Shown: piece by piece, positions 42,244 to 50,667 of the stretch | Layout of the letters: the number at the start of each line of letters is the position of its first letter | How positions within the stretch are numbered: the stretch's first letter is position 1 | Assembly: GCF_000763885.1 (NCBI RefSeq) | Contig: NZ_JRKO01000023.1 | Coordinates: forward strand, 1 to 64,000 | Source: Paracoccus versutus | GTDB taxonomy: Bacteria; Pseudomonadota; Alphaproteobacteria; Rhodobacterales; Rhodobacteraceae | DNA: 64,000 nt | Reading direction: 5' to 3' | Made by a program: the position numbers and the translations under genes | Notes under the pieces: model-generated | Databases searched by the model: none | Told to the model about the DNA's origin: nothing | What the model saw: the letters and a program-made list of their open reading frames with translations, nothing else

Positions 42244-43431
42244 TCAGTCGACCTCGGCCACGAACAGGGTCTCGAACTTGCCGCCGCGGTATTCGTTCAC
42301 GACCAGCGGCACCGAAAGCTGCCGCTTCTGTCCGAAGGAACTTTCGCCGACATAGCGCAGCTTGGCATCGCCGACCATGAAGGGATTGGGCGCCTCGAAG
42401 GTGTCGATGGTCTTCTTGAACTCCTCGACGTCGCTGATCGCGGCGGGGTTCGCCTTCAGCGTCTCGATGATGTATTCCAGCGCATAGACCTTGGTGTTCG
42501 ACTCGTCGTTATATTCGCCGAACATCTTGGTATAGCGCTCCACGAATTCGCGCATCGCGTCCGAGGCCAGCTCCTCGGTCGAGGCGCCGCCGACCGAGAT
42601 GAAGCCCTCGGCCAGGTCGCCCGCGCCCTCGGCCAGCACGCTGGCATCCTGCGCGGTCTCGGTCGAGATCAGCCCCTCGTAGCCCAGTTCGCGCGCCGAA
42701 CGGATCAGCTGCGGCGCGTTGGCGGGCGACACACCCGACAGCACCAGCAGGTCGGGCTGCGCCTGCAGCACCGGCAGCAGGACCGGGGTGAAATCGGTGG
42801 TGTCCACCTGGTAGGTCACTTTGTCCGACACCACCTCGAGCCCCAGCGCCTTGGCCGCCTCGATGCCGGAATCGCGCTGGCTCAGCGGGTCGGATTCATT
42901 GGCGGCGACGAAGGCCACCTTCTTCACGCCCTTGTTCTCCATCAGGTATTTGTAGATCGCCGGGCCGGACTGATAGTTCGCGACCATGCCCAGGATGGCG
43001 TTCGAGGCGGGGGCGACATAGAGCGTCTTGGGGAAGGCATAGGGGAAATAGATGATGCCTTTCTGCTCGGCGACCGGGCGGACGGCGGCCGCGCCGTCGT
43101 CGACATTCGGGCCGACGACGTAATGCACGCCGTCCTGCGCCATCTTTTCCATCCCGGCGATGGCGCGCTTGGGATCCTTCTGGTCGTCGAAGGCGACGAT
43201 CTGCACGTCATAGGTCGTGTCGCCGATCTGCACCCCGCCCAGTTCGTTCAGCCAGGCCGCGCGGGCCTCCATCGAGCGCTGGTTGGAAATGCCCCAGGCG
43301 GCCGCCGGGCCCGAGGTCACGCCCACGAAGCCGATCTTCAGCTTGGCATTCTCGGCATGGGCCGCCGGGATCAGCGCCAGGGTGGCGACGGCGGCCAATG
43401 CGGTGGATTTCAGAAAGCTACGACGCAGCAT
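42244..43431 (-). CDS. Branched-chain amino acid-type periplasmic binding protein
   Basis: 395 residues with a twin-start signal peptide (MLRRSFLKSTALAAVATLAL, cleavage near AHAEN). The mature start KLKIGFVGVTSGPAAAWGIS is of the LivJ/LivK class I binding fold. It is the first gene of a transport operon followed by the racemase genes. The ligand is not visible; an amide, hydantoin or amino acid derivative would fit the racemase context. Confidence 0.9.
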   Translation of the reverse strand: MLRRSFLKSTALAAVATLALIPAAHAENAKLKIGFVGVTSGPAAAWGISNQRSMEARAAWLNELGGVQIGDTTYDVQIVAFDDQKDPKRAIAGMEKMAQDGVHYVVGPNVDDGAAAVRPVAEQKGIIYFPYAFPKTLYVAPASNAILGMVANYQSGPAIYKYLMENKGVKKVAFVAANESDPLSQRDSGIEAAKALGLEVVSDKVTYQVDTTDFTPVLLPVLQAQPDLLVLSGVSPANAPQLIRSARELGYEGLISTETAQDASVLAEGAGDLAEGFISVGGASTEELASDAMREFVERYTKMFGEYNDESNTKVYALEYIIETLKANPAAISDVEEFKKTIDTFEAPNPFMVGDAKLRYVGESSFGQKRQLSVPLVVNEYRGGKFETLFVAEVD

Positions 43432-43527
43432 GAGTTCAGTTCTCCCTGTCTGTTGACTGTCCGGGCAGTGGCTCCAGGCCGCCGCGCGGGTGCTTTTGCG
43501 ATTTTCGACAAGGCCCATCGTGAACCC

Positions 43528-43558
43528 GTTAACAGATATGTCAACAATTATGTTAACA
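43528..43558. promoter_or_regulatory. Three in-phase GTTAACA repeats, probable GntR operator
   Basis: GTTAACA (43528), GTCAACA (43540) and GTTAACA (43552) recur exactly every 12 bases in the divergent gap between the transporter operon and the GntR gene. The middle copy contains TTGACA on the minus strand, a consensus -35 for the transporter operon. The array is a likely binding site for the GntR protein. Confidence 0.7.
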
Positions 43559-43646
43559 ATCTGGATCGCGTCGGATTCTTGTTGTAGCCTGGGTTAGACC
43601 CTATTTTCGGGGGAACAGAAGGGCATTGCCGGGGAATTGACTGTCG

Positions 43647-44357
43647 ATGGAGTTCGCAGCAGCACAGGACGAAAGCACCGAGATTGGTGAAGAAGACATC
43701 GTCGAGCATATTTTCGAAGCAGTCATAGAACAGCGCCTGCCCCCCGGCACCAAGCTTTCCGAATCGGCCCTGTGCGATGCATTCGGCGTCGGGCGGATGC
43801 GGATCCGCCGGGCGCTGCTGCTGCTGGCCAGCCGCCAGATCGTCGATCTGCAGGCCAATCGCGGGGCCTTCGTCGCCAGCCCGACCGCGGAACAGGCGCA
43901 TGAGGTCTTCGAGGCGCGGCTGATGCTGGAACCCTCGATCACCCGCCTTGCGGTGCAGCGCGCGACCGATGCCGAAATCGCCATGCTCGCCGCCCATATC
44001 GAGCGCGAGCACGAAGCCCACCACATCGGCAGGCGCCGCGACGCCATCCGCCTGTCGGGCCAGTTCCACGGCCTTCTGGCGCAGGTGGCGGGCAATTCGG
44101 TGATGCTGCGGATGATGCGCGAACTGATCACGCGCACCTCGCTGATCATCGGGATTTTCGGCGCGCAGGACATGACCGATTGCCGCGACCACGATCATTC
44201 CCGGATCGTCGATGCGATCCGCCGGCGCGATGCCGAGGAAGGCGCGCGCCTGATGCAAGAGCATCTGGCCCAGATCAAGCGCGACCTGGACCTGTCCGGC
44301 CGTGCCACGAACGCGCTTGACCTCGTGTCGATCCTGAAGCGCCAGGGCACGTACTGA
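43647..44357 (+). CDS. GntR-family regulator with FCD ligand domain
   Basis: 236 residues. The winged helix is about 15-78 (VEHIFEAVIEQRLPPGTKLS, ESALCDAFGVGRMRIRRALL). The FCD domain is about 88-220, with metal-ligand-type residues in FEARLMLEPSI, GQFHGLLAQVAGN and HDHSRIVDAIRRRDAEEG, the usual His set. It should repress the divergent transporter/racemase operon until a carboxylate-type ligand binds. Confidence 0.92.
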   Translation: MEFAAAQDESTEIGEEDIVEHIFEAVIEQRLPPGTKLSESALCDAFGVGRMRIRRALLLLASRQIVDLQANRGAFVASPTAEQAHEVFEARLMLEPSITRLAVQRATDAEIAMLAAHIEREHEAHHIGRRRDAIRLSGQFHGLLAQVAGNSVMLRMMRELITRTSLIIGIFGAQDMTDCRDHDHSRIVDAIRRRDAEEGARLMQEHLAQIKRDLDLSGRATNALDLVSILKRQGTY

Positions 44358-44439
44358 GCACGTCCTGAGCACGTCCTGAGCCAGCCCCCGGCAAGGCCGC
44401 GCGGGCCGGCCGCCGCCGGCTCGGTCCGGGATCGCCGCG

Positions 44440-45645
44440 TCAGGCCCGGCTGCGATGCGCGATGTGGAACGACAGCTGCGCCAGGATGCCCGCCGCCGTC
44501 AGCACCAGCGCCGCGGCCAGGGCCGGATTGCCGCCGATGCCGCTCAGCGCGACGCAGGCCGCGCCGATCACCATCTGGATGAAGCCGTAAAGTCCCGAGG
44601 CCGAGCCGGAGGCGGCCGGGTCGAGGCTCAGCGCCTCGGACAGCGCCATGGGCGAGGCGAGCCCGGCGCCGAAGCTCAGCACCAGCATCGGCAGGACCGC
44701 CAGGGCCACGCTCAGCGTGCCGCTCAGGACCGCCAGCAGGAACAGCACGGCCCCCAGGCAGCTGATCAGGTTGCCCGCCACCATCAGGCGCCCCATGCGG
44801 ATGCGGCCCGCCAGGCGGCTGGCGGCAAGGCTGCCGAACCATACGCCCAGCACGTTGAAGGCCAGGTAGAAGGCGACCTCGCTGGCCGGGCGGTGCAGTT
44901 GGTCGACGAAGATGAAGGGGGCGGCGCCCAGATAGGCATAGATCGCCGTCGTGGCGAAGCCGCCGCCGATGGCATAGCCCAGGAAGCGGCGCGAGCCCAG
45001 AAGCCCGGCATAGCTGCGCATCACCCGGCCCAGATCCCGGCCGTGCAGGTCGGGGCCATGCGGCAGGCGGCGCCAGACCAGCAGCAGGTTTACCAGCCCC
45101 AGCGCACAGAGGACCAGGAAGATCGAGCGCCAGCCGGTCGCCTCGGCCAGAAGCACGCCGACCAGCGGCGAAAGGCCCGGCCCGACCATGACCATCAGGT
45201 TCATGAGCGACAGCTTCCTTGCCGCCTCTTCGTGCGAATGGCCGTCGCGCAGCATCGCCCGGCCCAGGACCAGGCCCGAGCCGCCGCCGATCGCCTCGAA
45301 GAAGCGCGCGACGATCAGCATCTCGATGGTCGGGGCCAGGAATGCCGTCGCCCCGGCAAGGGCATAGATCACCATGCCCGCGATCAGCACCGGGCGGCGC
45401 CCGAAACAGTCGGCTATCGGCCCGTAGACGACCTGCGCCAGCGCCAGGCCGACGACATAGGCGCTGAGCGTCATCTGTGCCGCGCCGGCGGTGGTGCCAA
45501 AGGCCGCGGCCACCATCGGCAGCGCCGGCACGAAGATATGGATCGCCATGGTGCCGCCCAGGGTAAGCATGGCCAGCAGCCACAGCGGCGCGGGCGCCGG
45601 GGCGGTTCGCCAGCCTTGCGGCTCGTGACAGGTGGCCATGGTCAT
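44440..45645 (-). CDS. MFS drug-efflux transporter, Bcr/CflA family
   Basis: 401 residues, twelve membrane segments. The start LWLLAMLTLGGTMAIHIFVP and the motif GPIADCFGRRPVLIAG (motif A) are typical of Bcr/CflA exporters. RDGHSHEEAARKLSLMNLMV leads into the motif C region MVGPGLSPLVGVLL. It exports drugs or small metabolites with protons. Its start overlaps the stop of the MarR gene (ATGA), so the pair is one operon. Confidence 0.9.
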   Translation of the reverse strand: MTMATCHEPQGWRTAPAPAPLWLLAMLTLGGTMAIHIFVPALPMVAAAFGTTAGAAQMTLSAYVVGLALAQVVYGPIADCFGRRPVLIAGMVIYALAGATAFLAPTIEMLIVARFFEAIGGGSGLVLGRAMLRDGHSHEEAARKLSLMNLMVMVGPGLSPLVGVLLAEATGWRSIFLVLCALGLVNLLLVWRRLPHGPDLHGRDLGRVMRSYAGLLGSRRFLGYAIGGGFATTAIYAYLGAAPFIFVDQLHRPASEVAFYLAFNVLGVWFGSLAASRLAGRIRMGRLMVAGNLISCLGAVLFLLAVLSGTLSVALAVLPMLVLSFGAGLASPMALSEALSLDPAASGSASGLYGFIQMVIGAACVALSGIGGNPALAAALVLTAAGILAQLSFHIAHRSRA

Positions 45646-46112
45646 GGGGCGTTGCCTTTGTCGGTTCGTTCCGGCGCCAGCCGGTCAAGGATGCGTTGCA
45701 GGACGTCGCGGGCGGCGGCGATCCGGTCCTCGTCGATGCCGGCCAGCACCTCGGCCTCCAGCTCGCGCGAGACTGCAAGGGCGCGGCGGCCCAAAGCCTC
45801 TCCGGCCGGGGTCAGGCTCAGGGCCTTGGCGCGGCCGTCCCGCGGGTCGGGCGCGCTGCGCACCAGCCCGTCGGCCTCGAGCCGGGCAAGGATGCGGACC
45901 AGGGACGAGCTGTCCAGCGACAGCGCCGCGGCCAGTTCCTTTTGCCGGACCGGCTCGCCTGCGCGGGCCAGCTGGACCAGCGGCGCCAGGCCGGCATCGG
46001 TGACTTTGCAGCCCTGGAGCCTGTGGTCGATGGCTTGCCGCCAGCGGCGGCTCGCCTGGCCGATCAGCCTGCCCAGCCGGGGCGGCCGGCCCTGCTCGTC
46101 GTCTTCGGACAT
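45642..46112 (-). CDS. MarR-family transcriptional regulator
   Basis: 156 residues from the ATG at 46112. The winged helix is about 48-110 (VRQKELAAALSLDSSSLVRI, LARLEADGLVRSAPDPRDGR, AKALSLTPAGEAL), exactly the MarR arrangement. It is co-transcribed with the efflux pump and should repress it until an inducer binds. Confidence 0.93.
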   Translation of the reverse strand: MSEDDEQGRPPRLGRLIGQASRRWRQAIDHRLQGCKVTDAGLAPLVQLARAGEPVRQKELAAALSLDSSSLVRILARLEADGLVRSAPDPRDGRAKALSLTPAGEALGRRALAVSRELEAEVLAGIDEDRIAAARDVLQRILDRLAPERTDKGNAP

Positions 46113-46129
46113 CGGGGAGATCCTGCTGT

Positions 46130-46150
46130 GATGCAGAAATAGATGGCATC
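46130..46150. promoter_or_regulatory. Inverted repeat upstream of the MarR-efflux operon
   Basis: GATGC-N11-GCATC lies 17 bases upstream of the MarR start codon. It is a plausible self-regulatory site, although the arms are short. Confidence 0.35.
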
Positions 46151-46297
46151 CAAACCAATTCGCCGCAACGCATGAGATTGCAAACGAGCTATGCGCTGAC
46201 GGGGCAGCCGTCGGCTGGGCCTGGGGGCAGGCGGACGCAGCGCACCGGCAGAAAAGCCAGGACCGGCGGGGCGGGGTGCTTGCCCGTCCCGGTCGCC

Positions 46298-48595
46298 TCA
46301 GAACAGATCGACGCGGGGCGGGTTCTGCGTCCACCAGGCGCGGGCTGCCATCAGCAGCCGCTCCTGCGGGCCGGCGCGGGGCGGCAAGGCTTCCAGCCCC
46401 GCGCGGCTGCCCGCCCGCGCCAATGCCGCGATGGTGGCGGGCCCGGCCCGCCCGTCCACGGCGACCGCTTCGCCCAGCTCGTTCAGGATCATCTGCGCCG
46501 CCCGGTCCAGGTCGGCGGCGGCGACCCCCTCCAGCAGCTCGCGCGCGCGGGCGGCCGCCTCGGCAGAGGGCAGGTGCAGCGCCTTGGCGGCGCGCAGGGC
46601 GGCATCGGCCGGGCCCAGCGGCCGGGCGTCGCCCCCCAGGATGATGCCGGCGCCATTGGCACCGCCCCAGCCGTCGCCCCGCGCCAGCCCCATGTCATAC
46701 CAGCGCAGCGCCGCGCGCGGATCGGGCTTGCCCAGCTGGCCGCGCATGATCATCCGGCCCAGGTTCGCGGGCGCAAAGGGATGCCCGCCCTGGGCCGCGC
46801 GCTCGAACCAGTCGCGGGCGGCGGCGGGATCGGGCTTCACGTCGCCATGACCGCGCAGCGCCACCAGCCCCAGGTTGTTGTAGCCGTAGATGTCCTTGCG
46901 CTCGGCCGAGGCGCGCAGATAGGTCAGCCCGCGCTCGGGCCGGAACCAGCGGCTGTCGGGGTCCAGGAAATAGGCGCCCAGCTCGTTCATGGAATAGGTA
47001 TGGCCAAGCTCTGCGGCGCGCTCCAGCAGCTCGAAGCCGCGCTGGCGGTCGGCTTCGGCAGGGCCGTTGCGCAGCAGGCGCAGGCCGCGGCTGTGCATGG
47101 CAAAGGGATCGCCGCTGGCGATGGCCTGCTCCAGCAGCGCGTTGCCCTGCGCCTCGTCCAGCGGGATCGGCACCGCGGCGCGGTCCACGCGCGGGCTCAG
47201 CAGCAGCATGGCGGCGGCATGGCCGGCGCGGACATGGCCGGCCGCGGCGGCGGCGCGAAAGCTGTCATAGGCCGCTTTCAGGTCGCCCGACGCCTGCTGC
47301 GCACGGCCCAGCTGGTAGAGCAACCGCGGGACGCCGGGGTTTTCGGCCACGGCCTGCGTGCAATCGGCCAGCGCGCGCCGGGGCTCGATCTGGTTCGGCA
47401 GGCGGTAAAGGCCCACGCCCTGAAGGTCCAGCGCATCGCCCGCCTGCACGTCGCAGGCCAGGGCGGGCATCTGGACCGAGACCGTCAGCACGCCGGGCTC
47501 GGCGCCGCCGATGCCAAGGGTGAAGCGGTCCCGGACGACATGCTCGGTCCTGCCGGCCATCGGGGTCTCGGCCAGGTGCGGGCGATAGGTCGGGGCGCCG
47601 CCGGCAAGGTCGATCTGCCCATGCTGCGGCGCCTCGATCACCGAGACATCGCCCAGAGGGCCGCCGATCCCTTCGGCCAGCCGCTCGCCCAGCGGCAGTT
47701 CGCGCGCGAAGGGCAGGGTCAGGTCGACCGCCTGTTCCCGCGCGGGCGCGGCGCTGCGGTTGGGCTGCGAGACGGCGGAATCCGCGGACGGCGGGGCGGC
47801 GACGGTCCCGCCCTGGACCAGGTAGAAGGGCTGCACCAGGGTCGAGCTTTCCCAGGGCACCTGCCGGCCGCTGGTCGATTGATAGACGCGCTGGCGCACG
47901 TCGGCCAGCATGGTCAGGATGTTTTCATCGGAATATTGCCCGGCCGCGTCCAGGATGGCCTGGGCATAGGGCCCGTTCCCGCCCGCCTCGCCGTCATAGG
48001 CCACCTGTCCGGGCGAGGTCGAAAAGGCGACCAACGAATTGATCGGGGTCGAGAAGACCTCGAAGCCGGATTTGGTCTCGAACAGCGTCGCATCAAGATT
48101 GGCCGCCAGGCGCAGGTTCGGAAAGGGGTTTTCGCGACAGGCGTCGATCATGGCGACATGGGTCGAGCCGCGGGCCGACAGCAGCTCGACCACCCGGTCC
48201 AGGGTGATGGACTGCACCGGCAGGTCGTAGATGCTTTCGAAGGCCACGTCGGTCGGCAGCAGATAGTTGCGCCGCCCGATCTGGATGCCATGGCCGGCAT
48301 AGAAGAAGACCAGCTCCGATCCCTCGGGAATGTTCAGCAAGGCCGTGCGCAGGAAGGTTTCGAAGCCCGTCCGGTCGAGGTCGTGGGATTCCTGCACGGT
48401 AAAGCCGAAGCCGCGCAGCATGTCGGCGATGTCGCGGGCGTCGCGCACGGCATTGTCCAAGGGGGGCGCGCGCTGATAGTCCCCGTTGCCGACGACCAGC
48501 GCGATGCGGGCGCCTTCGGCCCCGGCCAGGGTGGTCAGGCCCAGCGACACCGCCGCAGCCAGCAGCAGAGACCTAGCTGGTCGCCCGGCCGACAT
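46298..48595 (-). CDS. Metacaspase-like (C14) protein with Sel1 repeats, exported
   Basis: 765 residues with a signal peptide (LLLAAAVSLGLTTLAGAEGA). The caspase-like domain is about 28-270, with catalytic His 102 (YAGHGIQIG) and Cys 153 (IDACRENPF). A middle beta-rich region (about 290-400) is followed by Sel1/TPR-like repeats (about 420-690: AMHSRGLRLL, YSMNELGAYF, YGYNNLGLVALRG, APANLGRMIMRGQ). The C-terminus (AVDGRAGPATIAAL) resembles a peptidoglycan-binding domain. It may process or scaffold envelope proteins. Its stop is 185 bases from the MarR start; it lies 2 bases after a lipoprotein gene and is probably co-transcribed with it. Confidence 0.83.
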   Translation of the reverse strand: MSAGRPARSLLLAAAVSLGLTTLAGAEGARIALVVGNGDYQRAPPLDNAVRDARDIADMLRGFGFTVQESHDLDRTGFETFLRTALLNIPEGSELVFFYAGHGIQIGRRNYLLPTDVAFESIYDLPVQSITLDRVVELLSARGSTHVAMIDACRENPFPNLRLAANLDATLFETKSGFEVFSTPINSLVAFSTSPGQVAYDGEAGGNGPYAQAILDAAGQYSDENILTMLADVRQRVYQSTSGRQVPWESSTLVQPFYLVQGGTVAAPPSADSAVSQPNRSAAPAREQAVDLTLPFARELPLGERLAEGIGGPLGDVSVIEAPQHGQIDLAGGAPTYRPHLAETPMAGRTEHVVRDRFTLGIGGAEPGVLTVSVQMPALACDVQAGDALDLQGVGLYRLPNQIEPRRALADCTQAVAENPGVPRLLYQLGRAQQASGDLKAAYDSFRAAAAAGHVRAGHAAAMLLLSPRVDRAAVPIPLDEAQGNALLEQAIASGDPFAMHSRGLRLLRNGPAEADRQRGFELLERAAELGHTYSMNELGAYFLDPDSRWFRPERGLTYLRASAERKDIYGYNNLGLVALRGHGDVKPDPAAARDWFERAAQGGHPFAPANLGRMIMRGQLGKPDPRAALRWYDMGLARGDGWGGANGAGIILGGDARPLGPADAALRAAKALHLPSAEAAARARELLEGVAAADLDRAAQMILNELGEAVAVDGRAGPATIAALARAGSRAGLEALPPRAGPQERLLMAARAWWTQNPPRVDLF

Positions 48596-48597
48596 CG

Positions 48598-48945
48598 CTA
48601 GTCCCAGCCCCCTCCGCCGTCATCGCCGCCGTCGTTGCCGCTGCCACCGCTGCCGCCGTCTCCGCCGCTGTCGCCACCGTCACTGTCGCCGCCGCCCGAA
48701 CCGTCACCCGAGCCGCCGCCTGAACCGCCGCCGCCGGTTCCGCCACCCGAGCCGCCGCTATTGCCGCCGCTCGAGCCACCGCCGCCGGATTCATTTGCCC
48801 GGCCGCCGCCGGTTCCGCCTGTTGACCCGGCCGAGGAAACGGCCGGCTGCGCCTGCTGGCCGGTTGCGGAGGAAGTGGGAACCTCCTCACAGCCGGAAAC
48901 GAGCGCGATCGCTGCTGTCGAGAGAGTCAGGGCCAGGATACGCAT
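48598..48945 (-). CDS. Glycine-rich lipoprotein
   Basis: 115 residues. The signal peptide ends in a lipobox (LVSGC, Cys 19), so the protein should be lipid-anchored. About 70 of the remaining residues form a Gly/Ser/Asp low-complexity tail ending in GGGGWD. The acidic, flexible tail could bind metal ions or act as a tether. It lies 2 bases before the exported metacaspase-like gene on the same strand, suggesting a common envelope role. Confidence 0.75.
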   Translation of the reverse strand: MRILALTLSTAAIALVSGCEEVPTSSATGQQAQPAVSSAGSTGGTGGGRANESGGGGSSGGNSGGSGGGTGGGGSGGGSGDGSGGGDSDGGDSGGDGGSGGSGNDGGDDGGGGWD

Positions 48946-49215
48946 CTTTGCCGCCCCCGTTGCAATGGGACGATGATAGTCCAAATCGCGCAATCCAGCC
49001 AGAAATTCCTGCTCGTCCCGACGCCTTTCCCGGCCGGCCGGAACGCCGTGCCGGTGGGTCCGGCCTGACTGTCGCGTCCCGAAACCGCATGTCTTGCACA
49101 GGACGGCCGGCGTTGATGCGAGAGGACCGGAGCGCCTTTGCAAAACCGGGCCGGCATGTCGCCGCGAACCCCGTCCCATGGCGCCGCATGGACAGGCCGG
49201 GCGACCCTGGACCCG

Positions 49216-49923
49216 TCAGGCGGCCGCGTGGCCGGCCAGCCGCGCGTGCAGGTCCTCGCGCCGCAGCCGCGCCTTGGGGCCCTGCGCCACCGCCCGGCCG
49301 CGCTCCAGCACCAGGAAGTCGTCGCCCAGATCCCAGGCGAAGTCGAAATACTGCTCGACCAGCACGATGGCCATGTCGCCGCGGTCGCGCAGCGCGGCGA
49401 TCACCCGGCCGATCTGGGCGATGATGTTGGGCTGGATGCCCTCGGTCGGCTCGTCCAGCAGCAAAAGGCGCGGCCGGGTGATCAGCGCGCGGGCTATGGC
49501 CAGTTGCTGCTGCTGGCCGCCCGAAAGGTCGCCGCCGCGCCGATGCGCCATCTCGGCCAGGACCGGGAAGCTGTCGAAGATCTCGTCGGGGATGCGGCGC
49601 TCGGCGCGCGGCAGGCAGGCGAATCCGGTCTCCATGTTCTCGCGAACGGTCAGCATCGGGAAGATCGCCCGGCCCTGCGGGACGTAGCCCACGCCCATCC
49701 GCGCCATCTGCTGCGCGCTGACGCGGCCCAGCTCGCGCCCGTCCAGGCGGATCGTGCCGCCCGAACGCGGATGCCGCCCGGCCAGCAGGGCAAGCAGCGA
49801 GGTCTTGCCCACGCCGTTGTTGCCCATCACGCAGACCACCGCGCCGGGCCGGGCGTCGATGTCGATGCCGTGAAGGATCTGGCTGCCGCCATAGTGAAGG
49901 GTCAGGTTCCTGGCTTCCAGCAT
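49216..49923 (-). CDS. urtE: Urea ABC transporter ATPase UrtE
   Basis: 235 residues. Walker A GNNGVGKTS, signature DLSGGQQQQLAIARALITRP, Walker B LLLLDEPTEGIQPNI, and IVLVEQYFDFAWDLGDD near the end. The GIQPNIIAQIGRVI stretch is a familiar UrtE mark. It is the last gene of urtABCDE. Confidence 0.95.
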   Translation of the reverse strand: MLEARNLTLHYGGSQILHGIDIDARPGAVVCVMGNNGVGKTSLLALLAGRHPRSGGTIRLDGRELGRVSAQQMARMGVGYVPQGRAIFPMLTVRENMETGFACLPRAERRIPDEIFDSFPVLAEMAHRRGGDLSGGQQQQLAIARALITRPRLLLLDEPTEGIQPNIIAQIGRVIAALRDRGDMAIVLVEQYFDFAWDLGDDFLVLERGRAVAQGPKARLRREDLHARLAGHAAA

Positions 49924-49926
49924 CTC

Positions 49927-50667
49927 TCAGCGCCCCAGATAGACTTCGATCACGTCGGGATTGCGGGTCACGTGGTCCAGCGTGCCCTCGGCCAGGACCG
50001 AGCCCTGGTGCAGCACCGTCACCTTGCAGTCGAGCCGGCGCACGAAATCCATGTCGTGTTCCACCACCACCACGGCGCGGGTCCGCGCCAGCCGCACCAG
50101 AAGCGCGGTGGTCTGCTCGCGCTCGGCCAGGGTCATGCCCGCCGCCGGCTCGTCCACCAGCAGCAGCCGCGGCTCTTGCGCCAGGAGCATGCCGATCTCC
50201 AGCCATTGCTTCTGGCCGTGGCTCAGCTCGCCCGCCTTGCGGCCGGTGTGTTCGGCCAGCCCGACTTCGGCCGCCAGTTCCGCGACCCGCGCCACCGATG
50301 CGGCCGAGGGTTTCCAGAACAGCACCGCAAAGGGGCCGCGGCCGGCTTTCAGCGCCATGGTCAGGTTGGCGGCGACGCTCTGGTCCTCGAAAACGGTGGG
50401 GCGCTGGAACTTGCGGCCGATACCGGCGCGGGCGATCTGCGCCTCGTTCATCCGCAAGAGCGAGCGCGAGGTCTCGCCGAAACGGACATCGCCGGAATCG
50501 GGCCGGGTCTTGCCGGTCACGATGTCCATGAAGGTGGTCTTGCCGGCGCCGTTCGGGCCGATCACCGCGCGCAGTTCCGCCGCGCCGATGGCAAAGGACA
50601 GGTTGTTGATCGCCCGGAACCCGTCGAAGCTGACCGAGATGCCGTCGACCTCCAGAAGCGCGCTCAT
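49927..50667 (-). CDS. urtD: Urea ABC transporter ATPase UrtD
   Basis: 246 residues. Walker A GPNGAGKTT, the UrtD-type IARAGIGRKFQRPTVFEDQS, signature ELSHGQKQWLEIGMLLAQEP, Walker B LLLVDEPAAGMTLAE, switch His in VVEHDMDFVRRL. It starts inside the urtC stop (ATGA). Confidence 0.95.
   Translation of the reverse strand: MSALLEVDGISVSFDGFRAINNLSFAIGAAELRAVIGPNGAGKTTFMDIVTGKTRPDSGDVRFGETSRSLLRMNEAQIARAGIGRKFQRPTVFEDQSVAANLTMALKAGRGPFAVLFWKPSAASVARVAELAAEVGLAEHTGRKAGELSHGQKQWLEIGMLLAQEPRLLLVDEPAAGMTLAEREQTTALLVRLARTRAVVVVEHDMDFVRRLDCKVTVLHQGSVLAEGTLDHVTRNPDVIEVYLGR

Noticed and set aside
44358..44382. Short direct repeat GAGCACGTCCT after the GntR gene
   Set aside because: Only two 11-base copies in a convergent gap; no evident function and likely chance duplication.
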